Made by a program: the position numbers and the translations under genes | The notes under the pieces: model-generated | Seen by the model: only the letters and a program-made list of their open reading frames with translations | Databases searched by the model: none | Told to the model about the DNA's origin: nothing | Shown: positions 1-5,797 of the stretch, piece after piece | How positions within the stretch are numbered: position 1 is the first letter of the stretch | How the letters are laid out: the number at the start of each line of letters is the position of its first letter | Origin: Bacteroidota bacterium | Lineage (GTDB): Bacteria > Bacteroidota > Bacteroidia > Bacteroidales > CAJPTX01 | DNA: 10,496 nt | Assembly (NCBI GenBank): GCA_002748015.1 | Contig: PDRH01000079.1 | Location: 1 to 10,496 of the forward strand | Reading direction: 5' to 3'

Positions 1-3000
1 CTCTGGGGGTTCGTAAAGGTCGGGTCGTGGGTTTCACCGTCGTCTGCGGGCCTGTTGAGGTTGAAGGATATCTCGTCGCCCCATATGCCGATGATGGTCA
101 GCGGCTTGTCCACTGCGGTGTTTTCATCCACGGTGTGCTGGTTCGCATCCCGCCATTCGATGAAGTGCTGGGGGGTGCCGGTGGCCGGAGTTCCCGTGGG
201 CACTAGCTTGGCGTCGGGGATGCTCTCCCCATCGACTACACTGATGGTCTCGGGGGTACTCCCGTCGGTCTTGGGGTCCATGCTTACTGCCCATCCCCAG
301 CTGGCGGTGAGCTCTAGGTCTTCGGTTACCCCGGTGGTGAAGGCGTAGTCGTCGCTGCCCTTCTTCCAGCTGACTACGACCATGTCCTGGCCATTCTTCT
401 GGCGCTGGGGCTGCTCGCTGGCGGTGGGTTCTGCCACCTGCTCGTCGTACTCCACCTGTACGGTTTTCGTTGCGGAGGGGGCTAGGGGTGATGCGTTCTG
501 GAAGAGCCCGTCGCCGGCGTTGAAGGTTACGGTGAAGGGTACGATGGTGAACTCGCCGGTTGCGCTGGCGGGTAGGCATTCGCCAGCAACGTCTAGTAGC
601 ACTTTATACTTGCCGCTCCTGAGGGCATCAGGGCCGTTCTTGAGCTCGAAGGACGTGTTGGTGCTGGTGCTGCCGAAGTCTTGAAAGGTAGGGGGTGTTC
701 CCTCCTCCCGCTGCAGCCTCCAGGCGTAGCTGGTGATGGAGCCCTTCTCGTTCTTGGTGGAGATGGTCTCGCTGGCGAGCTTGCCCTTGGTGTCGGTGGT
801 GGGTAGGCCGTCGATGGCCACGGAGGTTTGGGCGTAGGTCTTGACCGTTTTCTCTACGGGGCGGGTTTCGCACTCCCCGCTGGCCGAGGCGACGATGAGG
901 CTATAGGTGTAGGTCTGTTCGAATTCGCCCAGGGTTTCTGAGCCGCCGTCCTGGGTTTGGGGCCATGTAGTTATGCCCGTTGCGGCTTGCGTGCCTTTTG
1001 CCCTTTTCCAGCGATACAGGAGGTCGGCGGTTGCGCCTAGGCCTGGGGTTGCGGAGACCTGTATCTCTGTGTCCTTGCAGACCCTTGCGTTGTTGTCGAG
1101 GATGTTGGTCCCCTCCTTTATGACGATGTCCTGGGGGTTGGCGGGGCCGGGGTATAGCTTGATTTCCTTCTCCGCGCGCCTATGGCAACCATCATTGAAG
1201 GCCTCGACCATGAGGCGCATGGTGTACCAGTCGTCCTGGGCGGTGGGGGGTGGGTTGGGGAACACGGATTTTTTGTATTGGAAATCTGGCAGGAGTTCTA
1301 CCTCTGTCGTTCCGGTGGGGATGTTCTCCGTGCCGTTTTTGGATGCGGCCCAGCCACCGATTTTCCGTCCCGAAGGGGTGAACTCCACCTCGTAGGGGTC
1401 CATCTGGTACCACTGGATGCCGGTTGCGTTGTCGAAGTTCTTGACCTTTACGCCCAGGTTGCCCCCAGCTACGCCGACTGGTGCGCAGGTTTTGGCCGGT
1501 GCTTCGATGATGGGCTTGGGTATGTCGTCCCCCACGTGTAGGTTGATGGTGCGGATTGCCGTGTTGTCGCAGAGGCCGGTTACCTTGAGGTTTACTTTGT
1601 TGTGCTCGTTGGGGAGCAGCATGAGGGTGTTGGCCCTGTGGGGCCATATGATGCTACGGTTGATTTTCGGTTCGGGTGATGACCATGAGTACGTTAGCCC
1701 GGGGCGTTCCGGTGTGCTGAGGGTTACGCTTTCGCCCCTGCATACACCCAGATACAGGTTTTCGTTGGTGCTCTGCTGGTCGATTTTTAGCGGTTCGCCC
1801 AGCCCGGTGTGGAGGTCTATGCGGTTGACGGTGATGTTGCTGTCAAAGACCCCGAAGTTGGAGAAGTATCCGTAGATGGCTTCAGTGCCAGACCCGCCGT
1901 TGATGTAGCCGAGGCTGAATACGTTCTTGGTGTTGACGAGCTTGTAGGTCTTGTTTTGCGTGGGGTTAATGGTGATCTGCAGCCAGCGCCACTTGCCGAT
2001 TTCGGGGTAGGCGGTTGGGTCGGGGTTGGGGAGCGGCTGCCAGTTTTGGATGTCGGTTCCGCTTCCAGTTCCGGGGAAGGGGCTGGCGGTGCTGGTGGCC
2101 AAGGCTTTGTTGTTGAGTATCTGTAGGGTTGGATTGGTCTGGGGGAGTTCCACCCCGTCCTCGTAGAGCTTGAATCCGCCTATGCAGCTGATGTCGGATG
2201 TGGTTCCATTGTCGCCCACGAAGGCCAGGATCATGAGGGATAGGCTCTGGCTGTTGCAGCGTACGTAGGTGGCGGATTTGACCCCCTGGCATTGGTTCTT
2301 CTCGGGGAGGGGTGGTATCATGGCGCCGGCGCGCTGGCCGGTTTTCTTATTGTCCGTCACTCCAGAATGCCCGCCGGCCATCTGGAATACGCCGATGGGC
2401 TTGTCTGCGGTGAGGGTGAGGAAGCAGTACCTACGCATGGATAGGGCGAGCTGCTGTCCACGGCTGAGGGTGATGGTGGAGTGCCCATTTTCAGGGGTGC
2501 CGGGCTCGAGGTCGGTGTTTGTACCGGTGTTCGCGCCGAGCCGCATGTCGTATTCCTCTTCCACACGTGTAAGTACAGGGGGTGTGCCGATGTTCTTCTT
2601 GGTCATGCCTTGTACGTTGATAGTGGTGTTATCCTCCCTGGCCACGACGTAGATGTACTCCGGGGCTAGGGTTTCTGCGGGGTAGCCATTTACCATGCCG
2701 CGGATGATGCCGTAGCGCTTGCCGAACAGGCGTTCGGGTATGAGCTGGTCGGCCACGTAGTCGAGGTTGGGGTAGTCGTTGTCCTCCATGACGTCGTCCA
2801 CGCGTGTGGTAACGACCACGTCGCCGCCGGAGTGTACCTCGATAATGCTGCCGCCGAGGTCGTAGTCATCTGGGTTGCCGGAGAGCTTGTAGCCTTCGCT
2901 CGAGGCGCTGGTGGTGGTGGGGTAGGCGAGGATGATGCTGCTCTGGCCGGCTTTCTCGAACCATAGCTTGTAGAGGTGCTTGTTGTTGCCCAGGTTTTGG

Positions 3001-3869
3001 GCTTCGCCCGCCAGCTCTCCGCTATCGAATGTGCCCTGGCTACCGTGGGCGTAGAGCTTCTTGGGGGTGTATACCCAGACCTCGGTGTTGTCCTCGGTGG
3101 CGGTGATGTTGAATGAGGCGTAGGCGTATTCGTAGGTGTAGTTCCAGGGTGTGTGATTTGGGTTGTTGAAGTTGAGCCAGCGGCTATTGGGCATGGGCAC
3201 GGTGAATTTCTTACCCTTGGCGTTGTGGCCCTTGAGGGCGATGATGTCGTTGTTCTGGCTGGCGTTGAGGTAGAGGTATGCGCTCAGCACGGGGGCATTA
3301 CCGTCGGATTTGCGGTATGATATGGTATAGAGCTTGGGGGTGTGGTCCCGGCGATGGCTCATGAATTCGCTGGTGGCCAGGTTGACGGCTGCGCGGTAGG
3401 CCGCAGGGTCTGGGGCTGCGCCGAGGTGGTTGGCCTTGGCCTGGTCGACCGTGCTCTTCCATGTTGCGGCGAGGTTCACGTAGTCTGGGTTTTCTGTATC
3501 CCATACGGTGTCCAGGACCTCGCACCAGATGCGTACGCCCTTGTTGGTGCGGTTAAGCACGAGAGCCCCGTTTGTGTCTGCCTGCCATGGGGTTTTGCTC
3601 TTGTCTATCCCAGTGCTCTCGCTCATGGCCAGTACGTTCTCTATGCGCTTGCTCAGGGGCTTGGTGGCATCATTGGCATCCAGTTCACGTGGCTCGGCGA
3701 TGAAGCTCTGTAGGTCCACGGTATGCTTTTCGCCCTTGCCGAGGTCGATGGGGGCGATGTGTACCCCGTTGCCCCCGTCCACGGCCGGTAGCTCTACGTG
3801 AACCCTTAGCGCCTCGCCCAGGGATATTAGGCTTAGCTGCGGTTTGTAGTTGCTGTGGTTTCGCCCCAT
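1..3869 (-). CDS. Large surface protein: IgGFc-binding-like modules, Ig/PKD-like domains, InlB B-type repeats (5' frame-shifted, 3' end outside window)
   Basis: The minus strand is open from ATG at 3869 to the window edge, 1289 complete codons without a stop. Residues about 245-530 resemble the IgGFc-binding protein family. Two modules share the A-x-E-D-N-T motif (A257 to T262 and A410 to T415), and the second has RLFGKRYGIIRG near residue 380 and ADKPIGVFQMAGG further on. Residues about 530-700 are beta-rich and contain LGYINGGSGTEAIYGYF. Four Ig/PKD-like domains follow, each with a core Trp (W729, W820, W954, W1050) and two with a leading Cys (C710, C931). InlB/Listeria-Bacteroides repeats occupy 1112-1263, and a third begins at the edge. 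This architecture is typical of exported Bacteroidota adhesin-like proteins; adhesion is inference. The ATG at 3869 is probably not the native start, because a good signal peptide lies just upstream in another frame. A type IX or other C-terminal sorting signal would lie outside the window. Confidence 0.88.
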   Translation of the reverse strand, partial: MGRNHSNYKPQLSLISLGEALRVHVELPAVDGGNGVHIAPIDLGKGEKHTVDLQSFIAEPRELDANDATKPLSKRIENVLAMSESTGIDKSKTPWQADTNGALVLNRTNKGVRIWCEVLDTVWDTENPDYVNLAATWKSTVDQAKANHLGAAPDPAAYRAAVNLATSEFMSHRRDHTPKLYTISYRKSDGNAPVLSAYLYLNASQNNDIIALKGHNAKGKKFTVPMPNSRWLNFNNPNHTPWNYTYEYAYASFNITATEDNTEVWVYTPKKLYAHGSQGTFDSGELAGEAQNLGNNKHLYKLWFEKAGQSSIILAYPTTTSASSEGYKLSGNPDDYDLGGSIIEVHSGGDVVVTTRVDDVMEDNDYPNLDYVADQLIPERLFGKRYGIIRGMVNGYPAETLAPEYIYVVAREDNTTINVQGMTKKNIGTPPVLTRVEEEYDMRLGANTGTNTDLEPGTPENGHSTITLSRGQQLALSMRRYCFLTLTADKPIGVFQMAGGHSGVTDNKKTGQRAGAMIPPLPEKNQCQGVKSATYVRCNSQSLSLMILAFVGDNGTTSDISCIGGFKLYEDGVELPQTNPTLQILNNKALATSTASPFPGTGSGTDIQNWQPLPNPDPTAYPEIGKWRWLQITINPTQNKTYKLVNTKNVFSLGYINGGSGTEAIYGYFSNFGVFDSNITVNRIDLHTGLGEPLKIDQQSTNENLYLGVCRGESVTLSTPERPGLTYSWSSPEPKINRSIIWPHRANTLMLLPNEHNKVNLKVTGLCDNTAIRTINLHVGDDIPKPIIEAPAKTCAPVGVAGGNLGVKVKNFDNATGIQWYQMDPYEVEFTPSGRKIGGWAASKNGTENIPTGTTEVELLPDFQYKKSVFPNPPPTAQDDWYTMRLMVEAFNDGCHRRAEKEIKLYPGPANPQDIVIKEGTNILDNNARVCKDTEIQVSATPGLGATADLLYRWKRAKGTQAATGITTWPQTQDGGSETLGEFEQTYTYSLIVASASGECETRPVEKTVKTYAQTSVAIDGLPTTDTKGKLASETISTKNEKGSITSYAWRLQREEGTPPTFQDFGSTSTNTSFELKNGPDALRSGKYKVLLDVAGECLPASATGEFTIVPFTVTFNAGDGLFQNASPLAPSATKTVQVEYDEQVAEPTASEQPQRQKNGQDMVVVSWKKGSDDYAFTTGVTEDLELTASWGWAVSMDPKTDGSTPETISVVDGESIPDAKLVPTGTPATGTPQHFIEWRDANQHTVDENTAVDKPLTIIGIWGDEISFNLNRPADDGETHDPTFTNPQ
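81..296 (-). repeat. InlB B-type repeat 2, divergent, followed by the start of a third
   Basis: Residues about 1192-1263 form a second, shorter unit directly after the first. It begins GWAVSMDPKTDGSTPETISV, continues VDGESIPDAKLVPTGTP, then HFIEWRDANQ, and ends KPLTIIGIWG. The last part matches the family's closing strand (x-L-T-x-x-x-x-W). Positions 80 to 1 then begin DEISFNLNRPADDGETHDP, which looks like a third unit cut by the window edge. The order of strands is clear; sequence identity between units is low. Confidence 0.6.
297..536 (-). repeat. InlB B-type (Listeria-Bacteroides) repeat 1 in the surface protein
   Basis: These codons encode residues about 1112-1191. The unit opens with FTVTFNAGDG, has a central VQVEYDEQVAEP, then VVVSWKKGSDDYAF, and ends TEDLELTASW. 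This is the order expected for the family: V-x-F-x-x-G-x-G, a strand ending in P, a W-x-x-G turn, and a closing L-x-A-x-W. The usual F-x-G-W near the centre is degenerate here (VVVSWKKG). Such repeats build extended stalks in Gram-positive internalins and are common in Bacteroidota surface proteins. Confidence 0.75.
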
Positions 3870-3936
3870 CTCCGATCGTGGCGTAGGTGCCCAGGGTTAG
3901 CAGTAGTAGTAGGCGAATGGTATGCTTGTATTTCAT
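3865..3936 (-). other. Signal peptide of the surface protein, out of frame with the body
   Basis: ATG at 3936 begins MKYKHTIRLLLLLTLGTYA, followed by TIGDG. This is a textbook Sec signal peptide: basic N-region (K2, K4, R8), Leu-rich core, and a plausible signal peptidase I site after G-T-Y-A. In this frame the peptide then turns into Arg/Gly-rich sequence unlike a protein domain and stops at about 3685. The body of the gene is open one base over. Dropping one G from the GGGG run (CCCC at 3864-3867 on the plus strand) joins TIGDG directly to RNHSNYKPQLSLISLGEAL in the main frame. The body frame has a stop at 3897-3899, so it cannot extend upstream to its own signal peptide. Native translation therefore almost certainly began at 3936. 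Confidence 0.8.
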
Positions 3937-4079
3937 GTTGGTGTTTTGGTGTAAGCGGTTTTAGGAGTAGTCTCCTTATGAGGGTTAATGCTTTTCTTTC
4001 GTTTTTGTTTGTAGACATGCGTGAGAACCAGTTGGGCGGAGGGTGCCTCGGGTAGGCTGCCGTCAATTGGTGGCGGTGG
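3937..4079. other. Divergent intergenic region: leader of the surface protein gene
   Basis: This stretch separates the signal-peptide start at 3936 from the tpiA promoter. It is richer in A/T than its surroundings, with a pyrimidine-rich tract at about 3991-4010. A short inverted repeat, AGGAG-TAGT-CTCCT (3963-3976), lies about 27 bases upstream of the surface gene start and would fall in its leader. No minus-strand match to TTTG-N19-21-TAnnTTTG was found, so the surface gene's promoter is not identified. No ORF here has protein-like composition. Confidence 0.5.
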
Positions 4080-4110
4080 TTTGTAGAGTGGTTGAAAAAT
4101 GCTATCTTTG
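4080..4110 (+). promoter_or_regulatory. Bacteroidota-type housekeeping promoter for tpiA-prmA
   Basis: TTTG at 4080-4083 and TATCTTTG at 4103-4110 are separated by exactly 19 bases. They match the established Bacteroidota sigma consensus, a -33 TTTG and a -7 TAnnTTTG with 19-21 bases between. Transcription would be expected to begin about 6-8 bases downstream, near 4117, giving a leader of about 50 bases before tpiA. This placement also rules out the in-frame ATG at 4099 as the tpiA start, because it lies inside the promoter. Confidence 0.85.
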
Positions 4111-4111
4111 G

Positions 4112-4127
4112 GGTGGGAAAGCCCACC
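4112..4127 (+). promoter_or_regulatory. Small hairpin at the predicted 5' end of the tpiA transcript
   Basis: GGTGGG-AAAG-CCCACC is a perfect 6-bp GC-rich stem with a 4-base loop. It sits at the predicted transcription start and would be at the very 5' end of the mRNA. 5'-terminal stems can protect transcripts from decay, but that role here is inference. There is no U-tract after it, so it is not a terminator. Confidence 0.4.
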
Positions 4128-4164
4128 GCCCCTCCTTCTTCATGTAACTAAACAAACGTTCAAT

Positions 4165-4929
4165 ATGGCAAAACGAAGAATACTGGCGGGCAACTGGAAG
4201 TGCAACCCGCTCCCGAGCAGAGGCGTAGAGCTGGCCACTAGCATCATCAAGACGCTGGAGGATATCCCGACGAATGTCGAGCTGCTGATTTTCCCTCCCT
4301 ACACGCATCTCCACATGGTCGACCTGCCGATCCGCATCTCGCTGGGTGCGCAGAACTGTGCTCGTCACGGCATGGGCCCCTACACGGCGGACATCGCAGC
4401 GGCCATGCTGCACGACATGGGGGTAACGCATGTGCTCATCGGCCACTCGGAGAGGCGTATCTACCACGGGGAAACCGGCGATGTGCTGGTTATGAAGATA
4501 CGGGAGGCGCGCAAGAGCGACCTGAAGGTGATTTACTGCTGCGGCGAGCCGGAGGAGGTAAGAGCCCAGGGCGAGGAGGCTGCGCGCGACTACGTAATCC
4601 AGCAGATAGAGGAGGTGTTGCTACGCCTTCCAGAGGATGACAAGCATTACATCGCCATCGCTTACGAGCCGGTATGGGCAATCGGTACGGGTAAGACGGC
4701 CTCGCCCGAGGACGCCGAGTACATGTGCAAGGCTATATCCGAGTGGATAGTCGATAAGCTCGGGATAGATACCGAGGAGATGCCTGTACTCTACGGTGGT
4801 AGCTGCAATCCCTCCAATGCAAAGGCGCTGTTCGCCCAGCCGCACATAAGCGGTGGACTTATCGGGACGGCCTCTCTCAACGCATCGGACTTCCTCGCGC
4901 TGGCGAAGTCCTTCCCTAGCGAAGGCTAG
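4165..4929 (+). CDS. tpiA: Triosephosphate isomerase
   Basis: Interconverts dihydroxyacetone phosphate and glyceraldehyde 3-phosphate in cytosolic glycolysis and gluconeogenesis. From ATG 4165 the product is 254 residues, normal for this (beta/alpha)8 enzyme. Catalytic residues are all visible: N10 and K12 in AGNWKCN, H94 in LIGHSERR, and E168 in AYEPVWAIGTGKTA, which also contains flexible loop 6. Phosphate-binding YGGS (210-213) and GGLIGTASL (230-238) are present. C13 replaces the usual Met of GNWKMN, and the YTADIAAAML segment replaces the more common FTGE-type sequence, so the protein is somewhat divergent but should be active. The upstream in-frame ATG at 4099 was rejected because it lies within the promoter and would add 22 residues without family precedent. 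The A-rich leader before 4165 has no Shine-Dalgarno, as usual in Bacteroidota. Confidence 0.97.
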   Translation: MAKRRILAGNWKCNPLPSRGVELATSIIKTLEDIPTNVELLIFPPYTHLHMVDLPIRISLGAQNCARHGMGPYTADIAAAMLHDMGVTHVLIGHSERRIYHGETGDVLVMKIREARKSDLKVIYCCGEPEEVRAQGEEAARDYVIQQIEEVLLRLPEDDKHYIAIAYEPVWAIGTGKTASPEDAEYMCKAISEWIVDKLGIDTEEMPVLYGGSCNPSNAKALFAQPHISGGLIGTASLNASDFLALAKSFPSEG

Positions 4930-5781
4930 ATGGCAGGGGAGTATGCAAAAGTCAGCATAGGCGTCAGCGATTGGAACCTGGTGGAAACCGGGGTGCTACC
5001 GCAGGCGCTTGTTGACGTGGGCTTCGAGAGCACTGTCGAAAGCGATGGTGTTCTCGAGGCTTACTGCGCACGTGGTGCCTATAGCCCCGAAGGTTTGGAG
5101 GGGGTGCTGGCCAGCTTCGAGGGCTTGAACCTGCTCGAGGAGGTTGGTATAGATGGGCAGAACTGGAATGCGGCCTGGGAAGCTTCAGTGCAACCCATTC
5201 GCATAGCTCGGAATGGGGTTACGGTGCTTGTACGTGCCTCCTTCCATACGGATTGCGAGCCGGCAACGCATGAAATTGTGATAGATCCGAAGATGGCCTT
5301 CGGTACAGGGCATCACGCCACAACGGCTCAGGTCGCAGAGCTAATGCTCGGCTTGGACCTTGAGGGATGCGAATGCCTGGATATGGGTTGCGGGACTGGC
5401 CTCCTGGCCATCCTGGCCGATCGCCTGGGGGCCAAGTCAGTCGATGCGTTGGATATAGACCCGTGGTCCTTCGAGAGCACGGAGGAGAATTGCGCTACCA
5501 ATGGGGCGCAGGGCGTAAGGCCTCTCCTCGGGGGATTCGACGATATCCCGCAAGGGGCTCGCTACGACTACATCTTCGCGAATATGACCCGTAACCTACT
5601 CGTCGATAACATGGACGTGCTGAGTGGGCATCTAAAGCCGGGTGGTGCGCTGCTGGTAAGCGGCTTCTATAGTCAGGACTTGGAGGATATACATGATGCG
5701 GCGGGGGCAGTAGGGCTCTCCGCTGGCGAGAGTGTAGTACGAAACGATTGGGTGGCAGCGCAGCTGCTAAAGACCAGTTAG
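4930..5781 (+). CDS. prmA: Ribosomal protein L11 methyltransferase
   Basis: SAM-dependent methyltransferase that methylates ribosomal protein L11 in the cytosol. The product is 283 residues, typical of Bacteroidota PrmA. Residues 1-90 form the small L11-recognition domain. The catalytic Rossmann domain follows, with the PrmA signature IDPKMAFGTGHHATT (118-132), SAM-binding motif I LDMGCGTG (150-157), the acidic D175-I-D-P loop that should contact the SAM ribose, and a motif IV-like ANMTRNLL (217-224) where many homologues have ANI-x-x-N-x-L. VSGFY near residue 240 matches the C-terminal strand pattern of the family. Its ATG immediately follows the tpiA TAG (TAGATG), so translation is probably coupled to tpiA. 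It has no promoter of its own. Loss of PrmA is tolerated in E. coli, so essentiality should not be assumed. Confidence 0.96.
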   Translation: MAGEYAKVSIGVSDWNLVETGVLPQALVDVGFESTVESDGVLEAYCARGAYSPEGLEGVLASFEGLNLLEEVGIDGQNWNAAWEASVQPIRIARNGVTVLVRASFHTDCEPATHEIVIDPKMAFGTGHHATTAQVAELMLGLDLEGCECLDMGCGTGLLAILADRLGAKSVDALDIDPWSFESTEENCATNGAQGVRPLLGGFDDIPQGARYDYIFANMTRNLLVDNMDVLSGHLKPGGALLVSGFYSQDLEDIHDAAGAVGLSAGESVVRNDWVAAQLLKTS

Positions 5782-5797
5782 GAAAGGGACGATACGT

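Noticed and set aside
124..579. Minus-strand frame of 151 codons, Arg/His/Pro rich
   Set aside because: It is an off-frame reading of the InlB-type repeat region. Its composition is typical of a shifted GC-rich gene, and the overlapping frame has a clear domain pattern.
1417..1875. Plus-strand frames of up to 152 codons opposite the surface protein
   Set aside because: Antisense to the Ig-like domains, with no recognisable motif and no start context. Treated as shadows.
3901..3913. CTA triplet repeat in the Leu-rich core of the signal peptide
   Set aside because: It is only three CTA units plus CTG, and gain or loss of a triplet would not change the frame, so it cannot explain the frameshift.
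3833..4126. Minus-strand frame of 97 codons crossing the intergenic region
   Set aside because: It runs over the tpiA promoter and the signal-peptide region in another frame, and its sequence is low in hydrophobic core and lacks any domain pattern.
4153..4160. Possible minus-strand -7 element (AACGTTTG) for the surface gene
   Set aside because: The first position differs from TAnnTTTG, there is no TTTG 19-21 bases upstream, and it lies within the tpiA leader more than 200 bases from the gene.
4099..4164. N-terminal extension of tpiA starting at ATG 4099
   Set aside because: The codon lies inside the tpiA promoter, upstream of the predicted transcript start, and the 22 added residues have no counterpart in the triosephosphate isomerase family.
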